Translations under genes and position numbers: made by a program | Part shown: positions 11,369 to 21,879 of the stretch, one piece after another | How positions within the stretch are numbered: the stretch's first letter is position 1 | Layout: every line of letters begins with the position of its first letter | Notes under the pieces: model-generated | Told to the model about the DNA's origin: nothing | Seen by the model: only the letters and a program-made list of their open reading frames with translations | Database searches by the model: none | From: UBA4459 sp963776205 | Lineage (GTDB): Bacteria > Bacteroidota > Bacteroidia > Bacteroidales > F082 | Length of the DNA: 64,000 nucleotides | Direction: 5' to 3' | Assembly (NCBI GenBank): GCA_963776205.1 | Contig: CAVZLR010000004.1 | Coordinates: 372,001-436,000 of the forward strand

Positions 11369-13334
11369 ATGAAATTATCTGTAATCATAGTCAATTATAA
11401 TGTCGAGTATTTCCTCGAACAATGCTTGCATGCAGTAAGGCGAGCGATGAAAAACGTTGATGGCGAAGTGATCGTTGTTGATAACAATTCCATCGATGGG
11501 TCGAATGCGATGGTGAAAAAGAAGTTTCCGGAGGTGAAGCTTTATGAGAACAAGCAGAATCTGGGTTTTTCAAAAGCCAATAACCAGGGAATTAAAAAAT
11601 CTTCAGGGGAATATGTGTTGCTGCTTAATCCTGATACGGTGGTAGAAGATGATACTTTTTCAAAGGTCGTTGATTTTATGGATGAGCATCAGGAAGCCGG
11701 GGCATTGGGCGTTAAAATGGTGGATGGAGCAGGTAAATTTTTGCCTGAGTCTAAAAGAGGATTACCTACCCCCGAAGCTGCTTTTTATAAAATGTTTGGT
11801 ATATCCAGCTTGTTTCCGCGTTCAAAAAGATTTTCAAAATACCATCTCGGCTATTTAGATGAAAACGAGATACATGAAGTTGAAATTTTGTCCGGGGCAT
11901 TTATGTTGCTTCGTAAAAAGGTATTGGACGAAATTGGATTGCTGGATGAAACATTTTTTATGTACGGCGAAGATATTGACCTGTCTTACAGGGTTATTAA
12001 AGCCGGATATAAAAACTATTATTTCCCAAAAACCCGGATTATTCATTATAAAGGGGAAAGCACCAAAAAAAGCAGTGTTAATTATGTGCTGGTGTTTTAT
12101 AATGCCATGGTCATTTTTGCAAAAAAGCATTTTACCTATAAAAGTGCACGACTATTTACGCACCTGATCAACATTGCCATTTATTTCAGGGCTTTCCTGG
12201 CTATTCTATCAAGGCTTTTTGAAAGACTTATACTTACCGTGCTTGATGCCATGGCATTGCTGGGTGGTATTTTATTAATAACCATGATTTGGGGCCGGAG
12301 TTTTGTGTACACTGAGGGAGGGAGTTATCCGCATATCTTCTTTGTTTACGTCATACCTGCATATATAATTATTTGGTTGTTATCCATTATATTTTAGCGG
12401 TGGTTATGATAAACCAGTTAGGATCATCAAATCAGTTACCGGGATGATCGTTGGAACTACTATTATTCTTGTATTATACGCTTTACTTCCTGAATCGTTC
12501 AGATTTTCGCGTGCATTGATTTTACTGGGTGCAGGTTGGGGTATGATTGCACTTCCATGTGATAAGGTTGGTGTTGTATGTATTTAAAATACCCTGGATA
12601 CAGTTAGGAGAAAAACAAAGCCAGCGTTTTCTGGTAATTGGTGAGAAAGAGGAAGCCAACAGGGTATCCCAATTACTTGAATCTGCTTATGTTAAACCGG
12701 AATATATTGGTATGGTCAGCGTTAGTGAAAAACTGATAAAGGATAAGGATTTTGTAGGAAATATAAACCAGGTAAACGACATCATCACTATTTATAACAT
12801 TGATGAAGTGATCTTTTGTTCAAAAAATATTCCGCACCAGATGATCATTGATAAAATGACGGAATGGCAGCATCTGGAAGTTGATTATAAAATAGCACCT
12901 GAAGACAGCTTATCGATCATCGGAAGCAATTCAATACACACACGGGGCGATTTATACACTGTAAATATCAATGCAGTTGATAAAATTGCAAACAGGAGAA
13001 ATAAGCGTTTGCTCGATATTTTCTCTGAGTCTTATATTACTTATAATTTCTCCCATTGTAATATTCTTTCAAAAGCAACCTGGCGGATTCATTAAAAACC
13101 TATTTGTTGTTTTGTTTGGATATAATAAGCTGGGTAGGATATTGTCCGGTTAAAAGTGAAGAAGTCCATTTGCCGAAAATCAGAAAGGGTGTTTTAAATC
13201 CATCCAATGCAATGAAGTTTAAAGATATTGATACAGAAACTGCCGTTAAACTGAATATACTTTATGCGAGGGATTATAATATCTGGAAAGATCTGAATAT
13301 CATCCTCTATGCATTCAGGGATTTGGGGCGATAA
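11369..13334 (+). CDS. GT2 glycosyltransferase fused to a sugar-transferase-like C-terminal half
   Basis: The first half is a GT-A family 2 glycosyltransferase: LSVIIVNYNVEYFL, EVIVVDNNSIDGS, LLLNPDTVVED and FFMYGEDIDLSYR. Around residue 280 it enters several membrane segments. Past the TAG at 12397 the protein continues in another frame (SGGYDKPVRIIKSVTGM), then shows a Rossmann-like part (RFLVIGEKEEAN, VDEVIFCS-like strand) and ends YARDYNIWKDLNIILYAF, the usual tail of polyprenyl-phosphate sugar-1-phosphate transferases. Total is about 655 residues. Other frame changes lie near 12560, 13015 and 13130. The usual catalytic loop of the PF02397 domain is not visible. It likely assembles a lipid-linked glycan at the inner membrane. 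Confidence 0.75.
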
Positions 13335-13385
13335 ATTACTTGTTCATTTTCAGTAGAAACGACTTGTGCAAACCATTTAAAAATT

Positions 13386-13393
13386 TATTTTTG
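13386..13393 (+). promoter_or_regulatory. -7 element TATTTTTG before nusB
   Basis: An exact TAnnTTTG match, 41 bases before ATG 13435. Confidence 0.5.
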
Positions 13394-13434
13394 CAGAAAA
13401 TATAAATCAAAGTTCATATAAATATCTGCTCAAT

Positions 13435-14393
13435 ATGCTATATCGCAGACATCTAAGAATTAAAGTACTTCAGTCGCTTTATTCTTGGTACACAGGGGGG
13501 CAGGAGCAACTCCCAGATGCTGAAAGAGATCTCCTCACATCTATCAATAAATTATATGAACTATTTATCTATCAGCTTTCTTTTCTGATTGAAGTGAGAA
13601 AATTTGCCAACAGAAAGGCTTGAACAGAATAAAAAGAAGTTCTATCCAACAGATGAAGATCTGGATCCAAACATGAAATTTGTTGAAAATGAAGTTTTTA
13701 AGTTGCTTGATAGCCAACAAAAGTTTTCATCGTTTAGAAGAAACGTATAAAATAAACTGGAGCGATGAACAGGAGATGATAAGAAAGTTTTATGCAGAAC
13801 TGCGCGAAACTTCTATTTATAAAAAATATATGTCGACAAAAAATCCTTCGATAGAGGAGGATAAAAAATTGATGATCCAGATTGTTGACCAGTTATTGCC
13901 AAAATTTGAATCATTGAAATTTTATTACGAAGAGAAAAGTATTTATTTCGTTGATGGTTATGACCTGGTAAATTTATTACTGATTAAGTTTTTTGAAACA
14001 ATTTCAAAGGATTTTACGGGTGACATAACCATGCCGGGCATATATAAAGAATATAAAAATGTGAACGAGGATCTGGCATTTGTTAAAACTTTATTCAGGA
14101 AGTCTATTCTTAGGGATGAAGAAGGAACGGAAATAATAAAATCAAGGACAAAGAACTGGGAATATGACAGGATTCCTTTAATGGACATTATTCTTTTAAA
14201 AATGGCGATTATTGAGTTACAGGAAATGGAGACTATTCCATTAAAAGTCACATTGAACGAGTATATTGAGCTGGCCAAATATTTCAGCACAGCTAATAGT
14301 AAAGTATTTGTAAACGGTGTACTGGATAAACTGATCAGCGAATTTAAGTCAGAAGGAAAAATCAATAAAATAGGAAGGGGACTGGTTGAATAG
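13435..14393 (+). CDS. nusB: Transcription antitermination factor NusB
   Basis: NusB binds boxA RNA with S10 (NusE) to support rRNA antitermination. The start MLYRRHLRIKVLQSLYSW is the family N-terminal helix. The C-terminal bundle shows WEYDRIPLMDIILLKMAI, IPLKVTLNEYIELAKYFST and FVNGVLDKL, all NusB hallmarks. Total length is about 319 residues, because Bacteroidota NusB carries a long internal insertion compared with the roughly 140-residue E. coli protein. Frame changes lie near 13618 and 13725. Confidence 0.9.
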
Positions 14394-14438
14394 AGAGGGA
14401 ATTGTTGAAATGCACACTTTTTCAAGCGCTAAAATTTA

Positions 14439-14446
14439 TACTTTTG
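14439..14446 (+). promoter_or_regulatory. -7 element TACTTTTG before aconitase
   Basis: An exact TAnnTTTG match, 77 bases before ATG 14524, leaving a leader of roughly 70 bases. Confidence 0.5.
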
Positions 14447-14523
14447 CAAAGATTATAATGTCCGGTTTTTACAAGATTCAGACATTCATTTTTCAAAATA
14501 TTTACGAAAATTAAATTTACATC

Positions 14524-16788
14524 ATGGCATTTGATATTGAAATGATAAAGGGGTTTTATGCTGAAATGCCCGAACGAATAAAAGCAGCAAGAAAGGTTCT
14601 GAATAAACCTTTAACACTTACTGAAAAAATATTATATACCCACCTTGACGAGGGTGACCCAACAACGAAGTTTAAAAGAGGAGAATCATATGTCGATTTC
14701 AAACCTGATCGCGTTGCAATGCAGGATGCTACTGCCCAAATGGCATTGCTTCAGTTTATGCAGGCAGGAAAAGCAAAAGTAGCAGTGCCTTCGACAGTGC
14801 ATTGCGATCATCTTATACAGGCACAATCGGGTGCGAAAGAAGATCTTGACACAGCCAATTACACCAACAAGGAAGTATATGATTTCCTGGCCTCTGTATC
14901 AAATAAATACGGATTGGGTTTCTGGAAACCCGGTGCCGGAATTATTCATCAGGTAGTGCTCGAAAACTATGCATTTCCAGGCGGTATGATGATTGGAACC
15001 GATTCACATACGCCTAATGCAGGCGGATTGGGCATGTTGGCCATTGGTGTTGGCGGTGCTGATGCGGTGGATGTAATGGCAGGAATGCCCTGGGAGCTTA
15101 AATTCCCAAAACTAATAGGTGTAAAACTGACCGGAAAATTAAGTGGTTGGACTTCTTCTAAAGATGTCATCTTAAAAGTAGCCGATATTCTTACCGTAAA
15201 AGGTGGTACAGGAGCTATTGTCGAATATTTTGGTGAAGGTGCAAAAAGCTTATCTGCCACCGGAAAAGCAACCATTTGTAATATGGGTGCCGAAATAGGT
15301 GCAACTACTTCAACCTTTGGATTTGATGATCATATAGCTGAATATTTAATACAAACCGGCAGGTCAGATATCGCTGCACTTGCAGCTGAAATTAAACAGC
15401 ATCTGACAGGTGATGATGAAGTATATACCAATCCAGGTGAATATTTTGATCAGGTGATTGAAATTGATCTGTCAACCCTTGAACCTGCAATCAATGGCCC
15501 TTTTACACCGGATTTACGAACAACTGTTTCTGAAATGTCAGAAACTGCCAAAAAGAATGACTGGCCTCTGACGCTTGAAGCCGGGCTGATTGGATCGTGT
15601 ACAAACTCATCCTATGAAGATATTACTCGGGCAGCATCGCTGGCAAGGCAGGCAGTGGAGAAAAAACTCAAAGTAAAAACAGATTTATTAATCACACCTG
15701 GATCTGAACAGGTAAGGTACACCATTGAACGGGATGGGCTGATTCAACAATTTGAAAATATTGGTGCCACAGTACTTGCCAATGCCTGTGGCCCCTGTAT
15801 CGGACAGTGGAATCGCAAAGAGGTGAAGGACCAGCATAAGAATTCAATTGTAACTTCATTTAACCGGAATTTTGCCAAAAGAAATGATGGCAATCCAAAT
15901 ACTTATGCTTTTGTAACTTCTCCTGAATTGGTGATGGCATACACAATAGCAGGAAGCCTCGATTTTAATCCGCTTACTGATTATATAACAAATGCTGAAG
16001 GCGAGCAGGTAAAGCTTGATGAACCTAAAGGGATTGTTTATCCGCCCAAAGGATTTGCAGTTGAAGATGCCGGCTACCAGGCGCCGGCAACTGATGGAAG
16101 CGGAATAGAAGTGGTTGTCGATCCAAAATCTGAAAGGTTGCAGTTATTATCGCCTTTTAAGGCATGGGATGGAAAAGATTATAAAGGATTAAAGCTTTTA
16201 ATAAAAGCCAAAGGAAAATGCACAACCGATCATATTTCAATGGCCGGTCCATGGTTAAGATTTCGAGGTCATCTCGAGAATATTTCACAAAATTTATTAA
16301 TTGGAGCGGTCAATTATTTTAATGAACAGACCAATTCTATAAAAAATGTACTTACAGACAAATATGTCCCTGTTCCAGAAGCTGCCCAAGCATACCGAGA
16401 TGCCGGTTTTGGGTCAGTGATTATTGGTGATGAAAATTATGGTGAAGGATCATCACGTGAGCATGCCGCCATGGAACCAAGGTTTCTTGGTGTGAAAGTA
16501 GTTATAGTAAGATCGTTTGCCCGTATACATGAAACAAACCTGAAAAAACAGGGTGTTCTTGCTTTAACTTTTGCCAATAAAACTGATTATGATAAAATCA
16601 TGGAAGACGACACATTCGATGTGTTGGAACTGAACAGATTTTCACCAGGTAAACAATTGAAAGTTGTTGTTCATCATCAAGATGGCACCAGTGATGAAAT
16701 ACTAGCTGATCATAGCTATAATGCCAGTCAGATTGAATGGTTTAAGGCTGGAAGTGCATTGAACCTGATAAAAGCCCATAATCAATAA
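14524..16788 (+). CDS. acnA: Aconitate hydratase
   Basis: This TCA-cycle enzyme isomerises citrate to isocitrate through cis-aconitate with a [4Fe-4S] cluster. The 754-residue frame is intact, one of the longest unbroken genes here. The cluster cysteines are visible in GSCTNSSYED (about residue 358) and ACGPCIGQW (about residues 421 and 424). The swivelling domain carries the catalytic serine motif GEGSSREHAAM near residue 642. The size and the GTDSHTPNAGGLGM motif fit the mitochondrial-type aconitase common in Bacteroidota. A DUF2807 lipoprotein gene starts 12 bases after the stop, but a functional link is not evident. Confidence 0.95.
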   Translation: MAFDIEMIKGFYAEMPERIKAARKVLNKPLTLTEKILYTHLDEGDPTTKFKRGESYVDFKPDRVAMQDATAQMALLQFMQAGKAKVAVPSTVHCDHLIQAQSGAKEDLDTANYTNKEVYDFLASVSNKYGLGFWKPGAGIIHQVVLENYAFPGGMMIGTDSHTPNAGGLGMLAIGVGGADAVDVMAGMPWELKFPKLIGVKLTGKLSGWTSSKDVILKVADILTVKGGTGAIVEYFGEGAKSLSATGKATICNMGAEIGATTSTFGFDDHIAEYLIQTGRSDIAALAAEIKQHLTGDDEVYTNPGEYFDQVIEIDLSTLEPAINGPFTPDLRTTVSEMSETAKKNDWPLTLEAGLIGSCTNSSYEDITRAASLARQAVEKKLKVKTDLLITPGSEQVRYTIERDGLIQQFENIGATVLANACGPCIGQWNRKEVKDQHKNSIVTSFNRNFAKRNDGNPNTYAFVTSPELVMAYTIAGSLDFNPLTDYITNAEGEQVKLDEPKGIVYPPKGFAVEDAGYQAPATDGSGIEVVVDPKSERLQLLSPFKAWDGKDYKGLKLLIKAKGKCTTDHISMAGPWLRFRGHLENISQNLLIGAVNYFNEQTNSIKNVLTDKYVPVPEAAQAYRDAGFGSVIIGDENYGEGSSREHAAMEPRFLGVKVVIVRSFARIHETNLKKQGVLALTFANKTDYDKIMEDDTFDVLELNRFSPGKQLKVVVHHQDGTSDEILADHSYNASQIEWFKAGSALNLIKAHNQ

Positions 16789-16800
16789 AATAAAAATCCA

Positions 16801-17530
16801 ATGAAAAAAGTTAAACAGAGTATCTTAAACATGAAATACTTGGGTTTATTCACCTTCATGGTATTTATACTATCATTCCTGTGGCATTTGTATTGAAGGA
16901 GAAGGGGTTGAAGCTGAGGAAACAAGGGAAATGGAAGCTTTTTCTGAATTGGAAATAGATGTGGATGCAGATGTGGTTATTCATATCGGAGATCAGCATC
17001 AAGTAGATATTTCAGCCCAGGAAAATCTGTTAGGAGTTATCAGTACGGATGTCAGTGGAAATAAACTGAAAATAGATGCTGAACCATGCATGAATAGCAG
17101 CTATCCGGTAATTATTGATATTACAACTACATCGCTTTCATCCATCAAATTGAATGGCAGCGCTGATATTACCGTGATGGATGAATTGCATAGTGATGAT
17201 TTCGACCTGAAAATTAATGGTTCTGGCAATGTTACAGCAGATGTATTTACCAACCAACTTGAAATCAAAATCAATGGTTCAGGAAATGTATTTGTTAGCG
17301 GTACTGCGAAGGATGCTGATATCGACATCAACGGTTCAGGTGATGTTCGGGCTGCCATGCTGCAAGCATATGAGGCTGATATTGAGATAAATGGATCAGG
17401 AGATGCTGGAATCAATGCTTTAAACGATTTAAGAGTAACTGTAAAAGGCAGTGGTGATGTCAGATATTCAGGTGATCCGTCAATTAAAACTTCCATATCA
17501 GGAAGCGGATCAGTGACTAAAATTGATTAG
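16801..17530 (+). CDS. DUF2807 / head-GIN domain lipoprotein
   Basis: From ATG 16801 there is a basic N terminus and a hydrophobic segment, then after a frame change near 16875 the sequence HSCGICIEGEG, which supplies a probable lipidated cysteine. The rest is a right-handed beta-solenoid-like domain with the short motif NGSGN/NGSGD recurring at 17217, 17274, 17331 and 17391, and KGSGDV after it. This matches the putative autotransporter adhesin head-GIN domain (DUF2807). Length is about 243 residues. Probably periplasmic or surface anchored; its function is unknown. Confidence 0.75.
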
Positions 17531-17582
17531 CCTATAATATTTCGTTTTATACACCGTTATTTCGTTAATTAATCCGGTATTT

Positions 17583-18633
17583 GTGAGAAAATTATTTATT
17601 CTATTCATTTCTTTATTACTAAGCTTTTCGTCTGTTTTCGGTCAAATTGGAGGTAAATACAGTTATTCATTCCTTCAAATGCCAATTGCTGCCCGTACGG
17701 CTGCATTGGGTGGAAATATGACATCGATTGCAGATAATGATATCAACCTGGGTTTTAATAATCCCTCACTGATTAACCCGAGTTATGATAATAGTATTGC
17801 TTTGAATTATGTCAACTATTTTACCGGAATTAACTATGGCGGAGTGAGTTATGCAAACAGCTTTGATAAAGTAGGTAGTTTTATGGCGACTTTTCAATTT
17901 ATGGATTACGGAACTTTTGATTATGCAGATGAAACCGGAACTCTTGGTGGTACTTTTAGTGCTCAGGATTTTGCTTTTGTTCTGGGCTGGGGGCGACAAT
18001 TGGATTCCCTTTTTTCAATAGGTGCCAACGCTAAACTGATCTATTCATACTACGAATCATATAATTCATTTGGCATTGCTGTTGATGTGGCCGGAACCTA
18101 TCAAAGTAAAACCGGTTGGACAATGTCGCTCGTAGCAAGTAATATTGGATCGCAATTAACTACTTATGTCTCAGGGGAAAGAAGTCCTTTGCCGTTTGAT
18201 TTACAATATGTTGTTTCAAAGCGATTAAAACATGTTCCTTTTCTTTTTTCAGTTACTTATGATCATATTGAGAAATGGGATTTAACGTATGAAGACCCTC
18301 AGAACCCTTCAGGAGGAACAGATCCAGTGACTGGAGAAGCCAGAATATAAAACAGGGGCTGCGAAATTTGCTGATCAGTTTTTAAGACATATTATTGTAG
18401 GTGGAGAAATTTACATTGGAAAAAATATAATATTAAGAGGGGGCTACAATTACCGCCGCAGACAGGAATTGAAGCTTAACGAAAAGGCTGGAATGGTTGG
18501 TTTTAGCTGGGGATTAGGCATTCGAGTCTATAAATTTAAAATCAATTATTCCCGATCTGCTTATCAGGTTTCTGGTGGTTCACCAAATTATATATCAATG
18601 ACATTCGATTTTGATTCATTTACCAAGAATTAA
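17583..18633 (+). CDS. porQ: Type IX secretion system protein PorQ
   Basis: PorQ is an outer-membrane beta-barrel of the FadL-like fold. It is part of the T9SS attachment complex (PorU-V-Q-Z) that anchors cargo on the surface. From GTG 17583 there is a signal peptide ending SVFGQ, followed by GGKYSYSFLQMPIAARTAALGG and NPSLINPSYDN, the usual PorQ N-terminal signature. The barrel continues after a frame change near 18340 through NIILRGGYNYRRRQEL to a terminal MTFDFDSFTKN. Length is about 350 residues. The subtilase at 53.2 kb with a sorting domain is a plausible T9SS client. Confidence 0.85.
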
Positions 18634-18724
18634 ATTACCTTTCTCAATTTCAGAGATACTTAAAAAAGTACCATTTCCTAAACTGAGAACTCCTATCTTT
18701 ATTCAATTAAGCAAAAAACTTACT

Positions 18725-18732
18725 TAATTTTG
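18725..18732 (+). promoter_or_regulatory. -7 element TAATTTTG immediately before ispH
   Basis: An exact TAnnTTTG match that ends only 4 bases before GTG 18737, so a transcript from it would be leaderless or nearly so. Confidence 0.4.
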
Positions 18733-18736
18733 ATTT

Positions 18737-19616
18737 GTGAATATTGAAATCGATATAAATTCAGGATTTTGCTTCGGCGTTGCAAATTCTGTCCGTATTG
18801 CAGAAGAAGAATTAGCGAAAGGTGAGAAACTTTATTGCCTGGGAGAAATCGTTCACAATGAGGCGGAAATAAAGAGGTTGAGAGCGTTGGGTGTGGAGTT
18901 TATAGACTTGGCCCAATTTCAACAACTTAAGAATGCCAAAGTGCTTTTAAGGGCTCATGGCGAACCTCCGTCAACATATGCTATTGCCCGAAAAAATAAA
19001 ATTGAAGTTGGTTGATACAACTTGCGCCATTGTGGAGCAACTACAACATAAAATCGTGTGTTCTTATGAAGAAATGTTGGCAAAAGGAGGCCAAATTGTC
19101 GTGTACGGAAATAAAAAACATCCGGAGGTGATCGGGCTGGTTGGTCAAACAAATGGACAGGCAAAAGTGGTTTTCTCCATACAGGATTTGAATGTAATTG
19201 ATTATACAAAACCGGTTCAGCTATTTTCGCAAACCACCAAAAGTGAAGCAGATTACAATGCCATAGAGAAGGAAATAAAACATAGATTGGCAGCTAATGG
19301 ATTGCTTCCAGAAAGGACATTTAAAGGAAAAAATACCATTTGTAAACAGGTATCCAAACGAGGTCCCCACATGAAAACGTTTGCCAAAAGATTTGATGTG
19401 ATCATGTTTGTAACAGGGAAGCAAAGCTCGAACGGAAAATTATTATCCGAAACCTGCAAATCAGTGAATAAGAGGACTTATGTGATATCGTCGGCAGAGG
19501 AGTTGGAAAAAATCTGGTTTGAAGGCGTAATTAGCGTTGGAGTTACTGGTGCTACTTCAACGCCGGTGTGGATGTTGGAACAAATTGCTGATGAAGTGCG
19601 GAAGATGGTTGATTAA
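18737..19616 (+). CDS. ispH: 4-hydroxy-3-methylbut-2-enyl diphosphate reductase (IspH/LytB)
   Basis: IspH catalyses the last step of the MEP isoprenoid pathway, making IPP and DMAPP with a [4Fe-4S] cluster. All three cluster cysteines are visible: SGFCFGV (residue 12), VDTTCAIV (about 96) and KNTICKQV (about 200). The substrate-binding signatures AHGEPPS and VGVTGATSTP are also present. Start is GTG, with MNIEIDINSGFCFGV aligning to the normal N terminus. Length is about 293 residues. A single frame change lies near 19008. In many Bacteroidota cmk lies between porQ and ispH; here no cmk is present. Confidence 0.92.
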
Positions 19617-19771
19617 ATACCAAATGATGATTGTGTGGGCATCCCCTTTGGGGAGCGAGGGGTAGAGCAGGCCAGCGAAACATACTGATCTGACAAGACA
19701 ACCAACTAGCAACAAGTAACCAGCATCCAGCAAACCATCTGCCAATAACAATTTAATATCTCACAAATATG

Positions 19772-19779
19772 TACTTTTG
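19772..19779 (+). promoter_or_regulatory. -7 element TACTTTTG before recF
   Basis: An exact TAnnTTTG match, 17 bases before ATG 19797. Confidence 0.55.
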
Positions 19780-19796
19780 TGCATAGAAAATAACAC

Positions 19797-20913
19797 ATGT
19801 TTCTACAGAAATTAAACCTGGTAAATTTTAAGAATTATACTGAAAGCGAGTTGGTTTTCAGTGACAAGATCAATTGCTTTGTTGGTAATAATGGTGCTGG
19901 AAAAACCAATGTGCTTGATGCCATCCATTATTTGTCATTCTGTAAAAGCTATTTTAATCCGATTGATTCACAAAGCATTCTACACGAGGCGGATTTTTTT
20001 GCCATTCATGGCAGGTACAACAATGCCGAAAGCACCGATAATCTATATAGTTGCATTCAGAAAAGGAATAGCAAAAAAGTATTTAAGGAAAATAAGAAAG
20101 ATTATGATCGTTTGGCAGACCATATTGGTAAAATTCCACTGGTGATGATCTCTCCTTATGATCGGGATTTGATCAATGATGGAAGTGAGGCCAGACGAAA
20201 ATATATCGACAGTGTAATTTCACAATTCGACAGGGTTTATCTTGGGTGATCTAATCAATTATAACAAAGCACTTATTACAGCGAAATACTTTATTAAAGC
20301 GATTCTCCGAGCAGCATTATTTTGATGCGGCTTCATTGGAAATATGGAATGAAAAACTGGCAGGATTGGGTGCCGTTTTGTATGAAAAAAGAAGTGTTTT
20401 CTTGTCAGAGTTCAATCCTTTGTTCAATGATTATTACCAGTTTTTATCCGGAGGGAAGGAGTCTGTTGAGATTATGATACGACTCACAAATGCATGAAAA
20501 GGCTCTGGATGAACTTTTAGAAAACAATCTTGATAAAGACAGAATAGTTCGTTACACAACTTGTGGCATTCATAAAGATGATTTGTCGTTTACTATTAAT
20601 GGCTATCCGGTGAAAAAATACGGTTCACAGGGTCAGCAAAAATCATTTGTAATTGCTATCAAACTGGCACAATTTGAATATACGCGTCTTGGTAAAAAAA
20701 TTCAAGCCTATACTACTTTTCGATGATATTTTTGACAAACTGGATGATTCACGTGTTCAGTCGATAATCAGCCTGGTGAGCGAAAATAATTTTGGGCAAA
20801 TATTTATTACGGATACTCAAAAACAGCGTATCGAAAAGATTTTTAAAGAAGTGAATATTGATCATAAAATATTTGCTGTTGACAACGGAAAAGTGAGTAC
20901 CATAGATGATTAA
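19797..20913 (+). CDS. recF: DNA replication/repair protein RecF
   Basis: RecF is an SMC-like ATPase that helps load RecA at ssDNA gaps. The N terminus MFLQKLNLVNFKNY and Walker A GNNGAGKTN (about residue 32) are diagnostic. The signature-like segment KKYGSQGQQKSFVIAIKLA precedes Walker B LLFDDIFDKLD. Frame changes lie near 20247, 20290, 20475 and 20700. The restored length is about 372 residues, normal for the family. The stop overlaps the dciA start by 8 bases, so the two are probably translationally coupled. Confidence 0.9.
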
Positions 20914-21200
20914 AAGAGAAAACGATTTTACGCTAAAGGAAGTGATCGAAAGATTGCAAAAAGTATATAGCTGGGATACGCATCTTGATGAGGCTAAACT
21001 TAAAGAATCATGGGAAAAGGTTGTGGGAGGCATCATTGGAAAGCACACGGTAAATCTGGTTGTTAAAAACAGAATCCTATATGTAAGTCTTGATTCTTCG
21101 GTTATACGAAATGAATTGCTGATGTCGCGTTCATAAAATTGTCCAAATGCTGAATGATGAAGTTGGGAAAAAGGTAATTGATGATATGGTGCTCAGGTAA
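20906..21200 (+). CDS. dciA: DciA-type protein (DUF721)
   Basis: DUF721 proteins include DciA, which loads the replicative helicase in bacteria without DnaC or DnaI. This 98-residue protein shows the conserved core WEKVVGGIIGKHT, LVVKNRILYVSLDSSVIRNEL and, after a frame change near 21135, KIVQMLNDEVGKKVIDDMVLR. Its 8-base overlap with recF is the common Bacteroidota arrangement. It ends 5 bases from the convergent FAH gene. Confidence 0.8.
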
Positions 21201-21205
21201 ATTTT

Positions 21206-21819
21206 TTACTTCACATTAAAATCCAGCAGCTTCTTATCTTCGATAAAAGCTTCAAAGTGGTCATCGATTTTAGCAGGCCCAACACCTTCAGGTGTACCCG
21301 TAAAAATATAATCGCCTTCACGGAGTGTAATGAATTTTGAAACATAGGCGATGATCTGGTTAAAGCTGAAGATCATATCCCTGGAATTGCCCTGTTGCCT
21401 GATCTCATTATTAATTTTAAGCGAAAAATTAATATTGTTGAAATCGTCTATCTGGCTAGTTTTTATGAATTTTCCAATGGGAGCCGACTGGTCAAATGCT
21501 TTGGCAATTTCCCAGGGCAATCCTTTTTTCTTGCACTCTGACTGGATGTCCCTGGCAGTGAAATCAATACCAATCCCGATTTCATCAAAATAATTGTGGG
21601 CAAATTTTTCTTCAATATGTCTACCGTTTTTGCAGATACGCAGCACCAATTCAACTTCATAATGCACATCTTCAGAAAATGAAGGATAAAAGAACGGGTT
21701 ATTTTTTTGCAACAAAGCCGTATCAGGCTTTAGGAAAAAAACAGGCTTTTTTGGGAACCGGATTGCTCAATTCTTTGGCATGTTCCACATAATTTCGTGC
21801 CGATGCAAATAATTTTCAT
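21206..21819 (-). CDS. Fumarylacetoacetate hydrolase family protein
   Basis: FAH-fold enzymes are metal-dependent hydrolases, decarboxylases or isomerases acting on 2-keto acids. The start from ATG 21819 reads MKIICIG, and after a frame change near 21790 continues RNYVEHAKELSNPVPKKPVF, the normal N terminus of YcgM/FAHD1-like proteins. Metal ligands are in YEVELVLRI (E-x-E), with GIGIDFTARD, and the C terminus carries FTGTPEGVGP. Length is about 204 residues, typical of the single-domain FAHD1 group (oxaloacetate decarboxylase or acylpyruvase); the substrate is not resolved. Confidence 0.85.
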
Positions 21820-21879
21820 ACTATATAAGTTTTTGAAATATAAAAATCTTTAGTTTTAATCTACCTGCTTCAAGACTAC

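Noticed and set aside
14967..15275. 102-codon open frame antisense to aconitase
   Set aside because: Low-complexity Pro/Ser-rich shadow frame fully inside an intact, well-recognised gene.
16445..16465. CACGTG core resembling parS near parAB-type genes
   Set aside because: It lies inside the aconitase SSREHAA codons and lacks the GTTTC/GAAAC flanks; no other parS candidate was found.
19620..19670. Hairpin around CCCCTTTGGGG after ispH as a terminator
   Set aside because: The stem is only four base pairs with a three-base loop and no T run follows.
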